DNA from: Amaurobius ferox
Lineage: Eukaryota > Arthropoda > Arachnida > Araneae > Amaurobiidae
DNA length: 64,000 nucleotides
Assembly (NCBI GenBank): GCA_951213105.1
Contig: OX578133.1
Span: 145,342,051-145,406,050 of the forward strand
Direction of reading: 5' to 3'
Both the position numbers and the translations under genes were made by a program. A model generated the notes under the pieces. It worked only from the letters and a program-made list of their open reading frames with translations. It did not search any database and had not been told where the DNA came from. Shown in pieces: positions 47,470 through 58,205 of this stretch (positions are counted from its first letter, which is position 1; every line of letters begins with the position of its first letter).

Positions 47470-47990
47470 GTGGTGAGAAAAAAAGTGGATTTAATGTGTT
47501 TGTATTCGTATTTATGTGGAGAAAACTTAATTCAAGCGCTTCCAAATGTTGAAATAGTACTTCGTACTTATTTGTGTTTGATGATCTCCGATGCTAGTGG
47601 GGAAAAGTCATTTTCTAAAGTAAAACTAATCAAAAACAACTTAACCTTTTGCTTATGGGTGGGACAGAGTCAATCCCAAACGAAGAACCTCTCAAAAAGA
47701 CAGGTATTTGACAGTTCGATCCTCCTTTGCAGGCATTGGGCGCCAATGCCTGCAAAGGGGGATCGAATTGTTTGAGATAGGGTATGTCAAATACCTGTCT
47801 TTTTAGAGGTTCTTCATTTTGGATTGATGCTGCTGTGCCACCCGTAAGCAAAAGGTTAAGAAGCGTAATAATTGAAAAGAGGCTAAATCATCTGTCAATT
47901 CTTAGCATTGAGAACGACCTTGTTAAAACGTTAGATTTTACAGATGTTATTGATACTTCCGCCGCAGCAAAAACCAGAAAACGTCCAATT
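47470..47990 (+). pseudogene. hAT D transposase C-terminal fragment, split by a MITE
   Basis: The hATC dimerisation domain begins with LIQALPNVEIVLRTYL and DASGEKSFSKVKLIKNNL (47525-47644). After the MITE at 47645-47855 it resumes with RLNHLSILSIENDLVKTLDF (about 47880-47940) and ends at a stop at 47991. The two parts become continuous in frame when the MITE and one TTAA are ignored, so the insertion is the only break in this segment. The family is the one with ERSFSKLKxIKNxLRS-type C termini. The BED finger and catalytic core are absent. Confidence 0.88.
47645..47855. mobile_element. 211-bp palindromic TTAA MITE (piggyBac-type)
   Basis: TTAA lies at 47641-47644 and 47856-47859. The ends CCTTTTGCTTATGGGTGG and CCACCCGTAAGCAAAAGG are inverted repeats. 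Complementarity continues inward, through AAGAACCTCT / AGAGGTTCTTC and AGGTATTTGACA / TGTCAAATACCT, to a centre near 47735 (TTGGGCGCCAATG). Nearly the whole element can fold into one hairpin. No coding capacity. Confidence 0.95.
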
Positions 47991-48650
47991 TAAAGTACCC
48001 TAAGAAGTTTTAGTTCATCATTTAGTATTGAAACGTAATATCAATATTTACTGCACAGTTTAACAAATAAAAATGCATAATATTTAAAAACTTGTATCGT
48101 TCAATATTTCATAAAATATTACTATTCTCATTTTGATTTAATTTCTGTTCAAACTTTTGGGTGCAAATATTTCAAGTATGTTTATTTGATGAAAAAAAAA
48201 AGCATAGCAAGATTTGTATAGAACAAGTTTCAACATGTTTATTTTTAAGTACCTTTCTGTTTTTTTTTCTAAACAAGCTTTTAGTATGTGTGTGTGCATG
48301 TGGGGGGGGACTCTTCGGAAAAGATCGCCAGGGGCCACACTCTTCCACGATTCGCCACTGGCCAAAAGTATAGAGAAAATTATTAAATGATGATGTTTAC
48401 TACAATTTGCAAGCACGTAACTTTCAATGCACAAAAGTGTCTCATTAGAAGTATGATTGATAGAAAAGTTTTGATGTATGGTATGATTTTTTTCATTCGT
48501 GAATTTCTACACTCTTATATCCATTATTACAATCCAAACTTTTGTATGTTTACAATATTTTCCTATTTCCTATAGAAATACTTTTTCACGCTGTTCAGAT
48601 TAATGCAAGTTATTTATTATTTCACTATCATTCTTTTACTATAATTTTTA

Positions 48651-48940
48651 GAAGAGTGTATAAAATATTCATTAGCATGTGTATTATAAATATTTTCATT
48701 TTTTTAATGTTTACGTAGGTGTCTAGTAATTATGGCTGAAATAAGTTTCATACGTAATTTTATAGCAATTATGAATTTGTTATACACTATAATAAGAAGA
48801 GTGTATAAAATATTCATTAGCATGTGTATTATAAATGTTTTCATTTTTTTAATATTTACGAAGGTGTCTAGTTAATTATGGCTGAAATAAGTTTCATACG
48901 TAACTTTATAGCAATTATGAATTTGTTATACACTATAATA
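48651..48940 (+). repeat. Two-unit 145-bp tandem repeat
   Basis: GAAGAGTGTATAAAATATTC begins at 48651 and 48796. The units differ at about five positions. They lie just inside the right end of hAT-like element C. Confidence 0.9.
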
Positions 48941-49049
48941 GCAATCTAATATCGGTATCGGATTATATCGGTTCTTTGGTAATCTGATAGCATTGGTTAT
49001 TTGGTATCTGATCTATTTAGGTTTCGTGACATCCCTAATGTTTTCCATT

Positions 49050-50325
49050 TTCATTCCTAAGCAAAGAATTTTCAATTTATTTAAAAAATAAAGTTGATCA
49101 TTTTCAAATCAAGGTTGAAGATACCAAACGTCAATTTTGTATGTCTCTTGTATTGTAATATTAAAAATTATTTTTATTAATAAAAATCCTGGTATTTTAA
49201 TTTTTTTTTACTAATAAAACGTTTTCCTAATAAAAATCCTGGAATTTTAAATTTTCACCCCAAGGTTTTGCAAATTCTCCCAAAAGTTTGTTAAAAGGGG
49301 AATATCCCTCCTAAATTTCAAGTAGTTATTAGTGAATGCCATGGTCTGAAAACAAATAACAAACCAATTGAAATGCCACTTTACACAACATTCACTGCAA
49401 CTAGCTGTAAGCTGGTACTGTACCATTTTTTATTGTTTTAATTGGATGATAAACTTTCGCAAATGACAGTTAGAGATTATTGAGTAGCTTCCCCTGTGTG
49501 TGTGTGGGGGGGGGGGGGGAATTTTTACGGTAGATTTTAGTCTATTTTAAAAGGGAAGCATTTTGATATATATTTTTTAGTTCAAGTATTCAGTTGTATC
49601 TTTGAATATCTCTTTAGGATGACTCGTTTCAATGTTCTGAGTTGGTGAAATGCTTATTCATGAAAATCTTTATATAAAAATTATAGCTGGACATTACGAA
49701 GACTAGATCAGCATAGATTATATTCCACAATATTGTGACAAAGAGAGTTTATGAGAGTAGTTTTCATGCAATGGAATTCGAAAATATTTATATTATCCAT
49801 ATAGGTGCAGTAATGACATGCAGCTTATGAGAGTAATTTCTCATGCATTAGGATTACCTGAACATACTGATATTATCCATAAAGGTGCAGTGATGACAAT
49901 TTTCCTTTGTAGAAGACAAATATGTGAAACCTGGTTCTCATTTTAAATGACATTAAAGCTCATAGAAATATCAGTATAAATGCTTTATTTACTCTAATTA
50001 AAATTGGACTTAATCCAGCCAAAAAAACTTTTTGATCTCTTGGTATGACACATTAATTTTTTGTGTTATTACAAGAATTTTTTTAACAATAATTTAAAAA
50101 ATTTATTTTCTACAATTCATGATATATATAGTGACAACATTAGTTACTCAATATGAATCACATACAATCACAAAAATATGGACTTCAATTCTTCACTCAG
50201 TGACAACAGGCAGTGATTTTAGCGATAAGTTATCTGCCATTTTATATTTATTCAAACATTTAAAAATATATAATTATATATATTTTTTATATTTATATGT
50301 TATATATATTATGATTTTGCATTTC
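49050..50325. other. Unassigned sequence
   Basis: No gene recognised. A near-duplicate pair, ATGAGAGTAGTTTTCATGCA (49752) and ATGAGAGTAATTTCTCATGCA (about 49828), each with ATTATCCATAWAGGTGCAGT following, marks a short tandem repeat of about 77 bp. Confidence 0.5.
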
Positions 50326-50328
50326 TTA

Positions 50329-50329
50329 T

Positions 50330-50426
<97 letters not shown>

Positions 50427-50430
50427 TTAT
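50329..50430. repeat. (CT)n (AT)n microsatellite
   Basis: CTCTCT repeats pass directly into a long AT alternation. Tyr-Ile reading frames across it are artefacts. Confidence 0.98.
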
Positions 50431-50439
50431 ATATACATA

Positions 50440-51206
50440 ACTCTATAACAAAAAAATTAAAGCACCAAGGAGTTGTCCGATTGTAATAAAAATTGGTGGA
50501 TGTGAAGAACATACATAGAAAAAAAAACAATTAAAATTTCAAAACAATTTAATGATTTAGAGTTTGACCATATACAAAGGGAGGAAGTCAATAAGGCGTT
50601 AGTCCACTCTGGCCTGGATGCAAGATGTCACCAGGTGTGGCATAGACTGATAAAGTTCACGGATAGTGTCCTGCGGAATGTCTTGCCAAATTGTCTCTAA
50701 CTGTTGAGCTAAATCGTCAACAGTCTGGGATTGTTGCAATCGCCTTCCCTGAACGTCTCAAATGTGCTCTATGGGAGAGAGATCAGGAGAACTAGCTGGC
50801 CAAGGAAGTGTTGGGCAAGCTTGAAGATAATTCATAGCAACACATGCCGTGTGCGGCCAGGCATTATCTTGTTGAAAAGTAAGTCCGTGGTGTCGCAAAA
50901 GGAACAGTAACACAACCGGTCGTAGAATGTTGTTTACGTATCACTATATTGTCAGTGTGCCAGAAATGACTACCAAAGAAGTAAGATATCCGCAGTTGAA
51001 ATACAACAGAAATTTTGACTCCACAGATTCAGAATCGCTCTTTATATACACCTGCTGAATGTGCAGTTCTGATGCGCTGCAGCTCCCACTATTTATTCAT
51101 TGGACACCAAATTTTATCCATTTGCATGTTCGCTCAAAATGTCTTTGCATACGAAATTTCATTACAATCGGACAACTCCTTGGTGTGTCGATATTTTTGT
51201 TATAGA

Positions 51207-51208
<2 letters not shown>
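50440..51208 (-). mobile_element. Tc1-like element inserted in an (AT)n tract
   Basis: The inverted ends ACTCTATAACAAAAA and CACCAAGGAGTTGTCCGATT are found at both termini (50440-50490 and about 51160-51208). Long AT alternations flank both sides, so the insertion was into a microsatellite, where a TA duplication cannot be distinguished. The element is 769 bp, about half the usual length, and lacks the N-terminal half of the transposase. Confidence 0.85.
50560..50895 (-). pseudogene. Tc1 transposase C-terminal half
   Basis: The minus strand reads GLTFQQDNAWPHTACVAMNY, then LPWPASSPDLSPIEHI, a TGA where Trp is expected, and GRRLQQSQTVDDLAQQLE, ending at a natural-looking stop after CIQARVD. 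These contain the second catalytic Asp (QQDN) and the catalytic Glu (SPIEH) of the Tc1 group. The N-terminal DNA-binding domains and first Asp are missing. Confidence 0.9.
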
Positions 51209-51800
<592 letters not shown>

Positions 51801-51975
51801 GTATTCAAAAGTATTATGTTTCAATTGCATTTGCTGACATAATGCCGAGAATGAAGCAAAGCTTTTTATGGAATAGTAATTTGTTTAGAAGAGTATTAGG
51901 GGTCTTTCTAAGATCTTTATTATAAATGAGGTAACACATTATTGTTTAAGTCAATAAATACATTTCTGTGTGTGT

Positions 51976-52032
51976 AGAAAACCCAGACCACACGACCAAC
52001 CCATAGGCTAATGGTAGCTTTCTGTGTGGCCG
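51976..52032 (-). mobile_element. 57-bp mini-retroposon, copy D
   Basis: Between two perfect 14-bp repeats ATTTCTGTGTGTGT (51962-51975, 52033-52046). Core CCCAGACCACACGACCAACC, ending TTTCTGTGTGGCC. The terminal stem CCACAC (51988-51993) pairs perfectly with GTGTGG (52024-52029). Confidence 0.85.
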
Positions 52033-52046
52033 ATTTCTGTGTGTGT

Positions 52047-52106
52047 GAAAGGCCCAGACCATACAGCCAACCCAGGGGTTTACGGCAGTTTGATGTATGG
52101 CCGGTG
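52047..52106 (-). mobile_element. 60-bp mini-retroposon, copy E
   Basis: Immediately follows copy D. It is bounded by the shared ATTTCTGTGTGTGT (52033-52046) and a third copy at 52107-52120. Core CCCAGACCATACAGCCAACC, ending TTTGATGTATGGCC. The terminal stem CCATAC (52059-52064) pairs with GTATGG (52095-52100), and the inner AACCCAGGGGTT hairpin is complete. Confidence 0.85.
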
Positions 52107-52326
52107 ATTTCTGTGTGTGTGTAAAAACTACGAAATTTAAATTTTTATACGGTAATAAACCAGTAATAAGCCTAGTTGCAGCGCACCTGCAGACGAAAAT
52201 AAAAAATTATGCACATTAAATCTAAAATAATAAAGGCATATAATACTTAAAGAATAACAGATTTGTGTATATAATTATCTTGTGTATAACCCTCATTTTT
52301 CAGCACAAAAAGTGCTCCAACTTTAA

Positions 52327-54090
52327 CCCTTTCGCAACGGTTGACAAGCCTGCATGCTGGCTGCGAACTTGCATTCAAGGACGGACGGCGTGCACTCGTG
52401 ACGGAGAGAACTTTACCCTAAACGGCGAGTGGCATGTATCGGTGTTTCTATGTGAAACGTTTTCATTTGAATTTATTTGTCTACTAGATGGCATTAAATG
52501 CTTGTAGAAGCAACTTAAATGTATTTTGCAGATGCTTGACCTTGGAACAAGGAGAATCTAATGAATTATTTCTCTATTTGGAGCTGTGAAACATGGTTCT
52601 GTAAAGTAAACAGACAGAGCACTTCTCACAGCATCAACAATTTTATAATTGAGTTCCGGGTCTCCTTTTGATTTTAGCTTTTAATGATTTCGTTGGTGAA
52701 TTACAGGAATATAAGAGAGTGTTTTTGGGGGGGGGTGAAGGAATGTGCGACAGTGAAATGATTAGGTTATTTTGGATAAAAGTATGGCTGGTTTGAGACG
52801 TTTCCTTTCTGTGGAAGAATATACGCGTATGGTAAACAAATCAGACAGTAATGAAAGCAATGCAGATAGTAAACATTCGTGGAACAGTGTTATTTCTGAT
52901 GATGAATCTGAAAATACAATTGATTCTTTAAATTCTGAGCGTACTATTATTACAACGCCCCCAGCTTCAGTTGCTGTTTTTTCGAATGATGTTTGGACAT
53001 GTGATTTGAAAGATCTGAATTCTTTGGAGTTTTTGAAAATACCTGGAATAAATCACAATATCATGCTGCCTAATTTAGATAAGGAACTTGATTTTTTAGC
53101 ATATTTTTTGATGATGAACTAGTAGAATTTATCATAAAAGCAACTTACTAATGAGTTTGCAAACAAAAAATGGGAGAAAAATCTCCTCTCTCCTTCCAAA
53201 TCGAAAATGCCACCTGTTTCAAATGTATTTACACCTGTGACAGGAAATGAATTTCGTGTGTTTCTCGCACTAGTAGTTTTGACGAGCATTGTCAGAAAAC
53301 AAAATCTTAAAATGTATTTTTCTAAGAATCCAATTATCAGTACTCCTTTTTTTAATTCAGTTATGAGTCGCAATCGATTTATAGGAATATTACATTACCT
53401 TCATTTTACTCTTGATAGTAATGCCCAAATACTAGATAAATTGAAACCCATGTTAGATGCATTGGTTTCAAAATTTAAATCTATATACACTCCTAGAAGA
53501 AATGTGTTCATTGATGAATCTTTGTTCTCATGGAAAGGAAGGCTGGGATTTCGTCAATATATCCCCTCGAAAAGATCCAGATATGGAATAAAAATATATA
53601 AATTGTCAGAATCAGAATCAGGCTATATATGGAATTTCCTTGTGTATACTGGAAAGGACACGGAATTATCAAGCTCTGATGGTGGGTATGGAGAACGTGT
53701 TGTGAAAACACTTCTAAGTGAACTTTTAGAAAAAGGATATACTTTGTATTTGGATAAATTTTTTACCTCTCCTGCACTCGCAAAGTATTTGTTGTCTAAG
53801 AATACTCATATATGTGGTACAGTTTTAAAAAATCGGAAGGACATGCCAAAGAATTATCCATCTGTACCTAAAACATATATACACTAAAATTTTTAATATT
53901 TTGATAAAAGAAAATTTGTATGAAAAACATACATCAAATAGAAAATAAGTATTTCCTTGCCTGAAAAAAGTAGAATGCTGTGTTGAACGGGTGATTTTAA
54001 AAAATTAGCCGTCTTTTGGGAACAGTTCGGAAACAAAGCGCTCCGTCCTTTAGGCCATGTCAGTTTCGGAATGTCGCCATCCCGAAAGGG
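52327..54090 (+). mobile_element. piggyBac-like element copy 2, complete ends
   Basis: It begins CCCTTTCGCAACGG after TTAA (52323-52326) and ends CGCCATCCCGAAAGGG before TTAA (54091-54094). The terminal inverted repeat is CCCTTTCG. The empty site in the related repeat at about 51725 has a single TTAA. At 1,764 bp it is shorter than typical autonomous piggyBac elements (about 2.4 kb), because the transposase C terminus is absent. The same 3' structure in copy 1 shows this short form was itself mobile. Confidence 0.95.
52772..53887 (+). pseudogene. piggyBac transposase, frameshifted and C-terminally truncated
   Basis: The N-terminal acidic Ser-rich region starts at 52772 (or ATG 52784) and runs to a stop at 53122. 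The frame is lost near 53105 in a T-run, and there is a further 4-bp irregularity (TACTAATG) near 53150. The catalytic part (53207-53887) has the family's VTGNEFRVFLALVVLTSIVR segment, NVFIDESLFSWKGR with the first catalytic Asp, and LYLDKFFTSPALAKYLL with the second. It stops at 53887 after SVPKTYIH, before the third Asp and the cysteine-rich end. Full-length relatives are about 580-600 residues and this retains roughly 370. It is non-functional as an enzyme. Confidence 0.9.
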
Positions 54091-54172
54091 TTAAGCAGCT
54101 ATAAGTCGGTCAATTTTGGTTGCAAAAGGATGATTTTTTTTTATTTTGTATGAAATTGTATGAGGATGATTT

Positions 54173-55711
54173 TCTTATATAATAAAAGGCAATGTCTATC
54201 TGTGCGTCTGTCTTATACACTATAGGCTCAGCGACTGTTCGTCGCAGAGCTACGAAATTTGGCAATCGGAGACAGGGGAGGAGGTGAAGGTGACACGTGA
54301 AAACCGATTTTTTAAATTTTAATTATTTTTTTTATTTAATGTTTTATGCGAATTTGACCATTTTTTTCCCCTTTTTTTCTCCATCATCCAGACGTCGTAG
54401 AAAAAAACAAATCACACGACAGGAAAAAGAGCAGACAATTGCGAGTAAAAATATATCAATTTCAAATCTCAAGGACAAATTCTAATATTTTTTAAAGATT
54501 TTAAAACAAAAGTCACTTTCGGCTCAAAAAAACAAACCTTCATTTTTAAATCCTCGCGTCGGGAAAAGTACCAACAATTTCTACTAATAATTTACATTTT
54601 TAGAAAGCTTAAACATCAGGCATTCTTACAAGTCCAATCTGGTCAAGAAATAAGAAAAAATAGCCGCAGGATCCGGATTTTAAGTAAGTCATTATTTTCA
54701 ATTTCTCGGTGAAACAGCAAAAGAAGTTTGTTTGATTTTTCACCCACATGCGCACGCGGATGCACGATGTTGCTATGGCGACGGTTTTTGACCTAGGGAC
54801 AATTAAAAACCGAATTAGTGTTTGGTGGTATCTGGCTGATATATTTGGGCCATGCTCTTGATACCCATGTAAATATCCTGATGAGGATATTCGCATGGGT
54901 ATTAAATTATATTTGCAAATGACATCAGTGATTGCTTTTTATAAGGTTTTTGACCTAGGGATAATTAAAAACCAAATAAGTGCTTGCTTTTTGTACGGTT
55001 TTTGACCTAGAGACAATTAAAAACCGAATTCGTGTTTGCTTTTTATAAGGTTTTTGGCTCATTATGCTGGATTGAATTGTGGCGATGTATTGTTTACATC
55101 GGGTGGTGGTTGAGACCACAATGAAAAAACTTAAAACACTGAAGAAATAAAACAATAAATAAAAAGAAAGTTATGGAGGTTGTAACGGTGCATTTATGCA
55201 TCGGGTGGTGGTGGGGACAATCTTTATAAAAAAGAACTTTTTTCGCTAAGCAGCATCGTTATTTCTTAAATACTAAATTCACATTCAGCATCATCAGTGT
55301 CAAAAATACTTTCATGTCATTTACGATGCAATACTAAAAATGCAGACAACCGGATACAATTTCATATATGTAAAAAAAAAAAAAAATAGTGGAGCATACC
55401 TCTATAAAAAAACATAGGAACAGCTGATTCCGGCTGTGAGTACACACCAAAGGGATCCCTTTCCTAAGGTTACAGGTACATAAATACTCAGAATCTCACA
55501 GTTCACAAACATTAGAATAAATTCACTTTACAAATCAATTTTCAAGAACCCTCCCTAGAACATTATTTTTCATCTTAAAATTTCATTATTAGTTTTAACA
55601 TCATTAAACTAAAACAAACTTTGTTAACTCCACGGGGTTATGGCGCCAACGAGTTTGCCACGGTCAGAATTTTCAAAGGTAGAGAACAGATTGGTCGCCG
55701 AAGTCGGCTAG
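54173..55711 (+). mobile_element. Non-autonomous Helitron, copy 2, with empty-site proof
   Basis: It starts TCTTATATAATAAAAGGC and ends in the hairpin GCCGA-AG-TCGGC (55697-55708) overlapping the terminal CTAG (55708-55711). Removing exactly these 1,539 bp restores GATGATTTTCCTAAATATAAC, which matches the uninterrupted repeat copy (complement of about 51650) base for base. There is therefore no target duplication, as expected for rolling-circle transposition. The insertion is between T and T rather than the usual A and T. No Rep/helicase gene is present. Confidence 0.93.
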
Positions 55712-55908
55712 TCCTAAATATAACTGGTAGGACCAGGGGACCATATAAAAATTTATAGTTCATATTTCTTTCATAAATGCATCTATTGATTTAAACTGTT
55801 TCTAAAATAATAGATTTTAAAATTTAAAACATTTTTGCAATTGGAAGTATATCTCTGTGACTAATGGTTGAGGAAATAGCCATTGGGCACCGATAGCACT
55901 GGACACCC

Positions 55909-55939
<31 letters not shown>

Positions 55940-56289
55940 AATAATATTACATTATAATTTCACATAATCAAGTTAAAGTTTTTTACTTCTTCATAAGAGT
56001 AAAATTTATTTTATAATTATCAAATTTGAAATTTACTTGTGTACTCTATGATTTTTATATATTCTTTATAAAGTTCTCATATCAATATTTGTGTAGAAAA
56101 CCATTATACAAAATTCACTTAATTCATATAAATTGTTCAGCTAATTCAATTCTTAGTGATTAGCATGGAAATCCGATCCCATCAGTGGAAATATAGTGCT
56201 GGGGTTTATTTTTGAATGGAGTAATTGTTTCAAGATTTTATTAAGTCCTTAAGGCATTTATACTTTACTTTTAAATTTAATTATTCTAT

Positions 56290-56710
56290 TCAAAAATGAT
56301 CTATGGATCATGTATATCACCATATCACCAAGTCTTTTAATGATTTTCTAACTGATTTTAAACGTATAAGTGTAAATTATTCATTTGGAGATATAAAAGA
56401 AAGACTTATTAGAGATAAAATTATCAATAATGTCACTGATAAAATAAAATAAATTAAATTATTAAAAGGTCAATTGGGATTTGATAAATGCCTAACAGAT
56501 GTGCAAAGCATAGTAACCTAACAACTTCAAACCTTAAATAAAGATTGCAACATTAATTTGATTAAATATAAAACTGAAAATCAGGGTAAAAATGATAGAA
56601 TAAGTCTCAATCAGAACTGGAATGAGAAAAAGGAATATGAACATTGCAGCAAAAACGAAAATAATTAGAGTATATACAAAGAAAAACTCTAATTCTAAAA
56701 GTATCCTGCA
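56290..56710 (+). pseudogene. gag-like retroelement fragment
   Basis: A plus-strand frame reads SFNDFLTDFKRISVNYSFGD, then IKERLIRDKIINNVTDKIK and LLKGQLGFDKCLTDVQSIVT. This resembles the capsid-region helix bundle of Gypsy-type gag proteins (the FGxxxDRLIRDKIIxGVxD pattern). It is broken by TAA near 56451 and 56519. No reverse transcriptase or LTR accompanies it. The family call is by eye only. Confidence 0.5.
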
Positions 56711-56972
56711 AAAAATAAGAGATATATGAATTGTAGAATGGAATATTTTGTTAGAGTGTGCCTAAGTAGAAATGAAAATTTCGTTAAGTCTGTTTAATTC
56801 TGAGAAAGTAGAAAAAAAACGCATTGTATCATATGAACTATTTATAAAATTAATTCTATTTAGTAAAACTAAGGATTGCATTGAAAAACAAGTGACTGTA
56901 TCTAAATATTTTTGTAAAATTAGATGCAGCAGCTGAATATACTACCATTGTTAAAATATTAACAAGTAAGAA

Positions 56973-57697
56973 CAAGGTGGCTACAGGATCTCAGATAAAT
57001 AGTTCCCTGTTGATATTTCCCTGATTTCCATATAATATCTTTAAAAATTCCCTGATATGTATTACTATCTACTTTTACTGAATATCAATTTCACAAGCAT
57101 CAAAAAGTTTATTAATAAAATGTAAAGTGATAATTAAGAATAAATTAAAATTAATTACTTTCAGCATTGAAATAATAATCAAAGTATAGTATTTGTGCAA
57201 GAATTATATAAGAACAGTGATACAAATATTAATTCTTCAAGCATTAAAATTCTAGTTAAGCTATAAAACTCAGCTATAAACAAAGCAGTGTTCTGTAAAT
57301 TCCAGTCAAGTATTCATATAGTTAAATATCACTTACTGTAATAAAATTACATATAAGCAGAAACTATTTTTTTTTAATCTGCTTTTCCTGTCATATGCAA
57401 TATCTTGACATCTTTCAAAGCAATTTAGATAAGAAGGATCACTGATAAATGTTGAAATTTTAAAACTCTCTTTTTATTCAGGTGTCCAGTAGGCTGTCTC
57501 CCATCACATGAAACACGAATAAGGAATTCTATACATATGTATTGTTGTGAGTCAAAAAAAAGCTGAGATTACCAAAAAAATTCAGATTTCTGTGATTTTA
57601 CAGGTTTTTTTAGGAATTAACTGATATTTCCCTAATTTTTCCACAATGTTAATATTCTCTAACATTTCCCTGAATTCCAGATTCTGTAGCCACCCTG
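56973..57697. mobile_element. hAT-type MITE
   Basis: The left end CAAGGTGGCTACAGGATCTC and the complement of the right end, CAGGGTGGCTACAGAATCTG, are inverted repeats. Next to each end are TTTCCCTGATTTCC / TTTCCCTGAATTCC motifs. Flanks AGTAAGAA and AAGAAGAA agree at 6 of 8. The 725-bp interior is non-coding. Confidence 0.75.
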
Positions 57698-57774
57698 AAG
57701 AAGAATGCTATACCTTCCAATGTTAATTTAAATAACTATAATAGCATTACAATCAAAATAATAAGAAAGCTTAG

Positions 57775-58090
57775 ACTAAAATGTGAGTGGACCTGCTCAG
57801 AGCACTGAGTTTAATCAAATAGAGGCACTTTGGGATGAACTTGCACGTCAAGTACTAGCCAAAATGACACATCCAATTTTCATCTCACCTTATAACTGCT
57901 TTGAAGGAGAAATAGAACAATATACCTGCAACTAGCTATTACAAAATTGTTGAAAGCATGCCAAAGAGGTTTCAAGATAACACTTCAGGCAAAGGTAGGA
58001 CGTCACTTTGTTGGTCTTGCAGTGAACTCACGATTCTTTAATGACTACTGGTATCCATAAGACTTTTCCCACATAGTGTATATGTTACGG
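57775..58090 (+). pseudogene. Tc1 transposase C-terminal remnant (second subfamily)
   Basis: Interrupted frames read FNQIEALWDELARQV (position of the catalytic Glu and following Trp), then residues resembling ITALKEEWNNIPA and SMPKRF, and a final FNDYWYP segment. It has several stops and shifts and no intact end was identified. It differs from the 50440 element in sequence. Confidence 0.6.
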
Positions 58091-58205
58091 TTAAAGCCCG
58101 AATTTAGATAAACCTAGGTTTATTCAGGTAAAGCCTGCGTTATCCAAAAGGGTTAGGTACACTTAGGTTTATCTAACACTACTTGGGTAATCCTAGGTTT
58201 ATTCA
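58090..58205. repeat. Cluster of CCTAGGTTTA-like motifs
   Basis: AAACCTAGGTTTATTCAG (58111), CACTTAGGTTTATCTAAC (58149) and ATCCTAGGTTTATTCAAC (58191) occur within about 100 bp. The first is palindromic over AAACCTAGGTTT. The nature is unknown; no terminal repeats or gene are associated. Confidence 0.6.

Larger units (their letters stand above)
47319..48360 (+). mobile_element. hAT element D, inserted in element C
   Basis: CAGTAGCGAAATAACATACT at 47319 and the complement of the right end, CAGTGGCGAATCGTGGAAGA, are inverted ends of the CAGTGGCG hAT type. A perfect 8-bp duplication, GCCAAAAG, flanks it (47311-47318, 48361-48368). The 1,042-bp element keeps only the C-terminal part of the transposase gene and is itself interrupted by a TTAA MITE. 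Confidence 0.93.
44749..49037. mobile_element. hAT-like element C (outer level of a nest)
   Basis: The left end TAGGGGTGTTCTGATATCAG and the complement of the right end, TAGGGATGTCACGAAACC, match in the outer bases. Inner GATATCAGA / ATCCGATTAT motifs are found on both sides. Flanks are ATATTTTC (44741-44748) and ATGTTTTC (49038-49045), a 7/8 match of 8-bp duplication size. It contains no transposase of its own that I can read. A second hAT (47319-48360) sits within it, and a 145-bp tandem repeat lies near its right end. Confidence 0.7.
52270..55915 (-). repeat. Second copy of the CAGGGTGTCCAG repeat, split by piggyBac and Helitron
   Basis: Host-repeat sequence survives at about 52290-52326, 54095-54172 and 55712-55915. 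It aligns with the complement of 51437-51800 in the correct order. Outside these parts the sequence is the two insertions described separately. The left limit is approximate because similarity fades. Confidence 0.8.
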
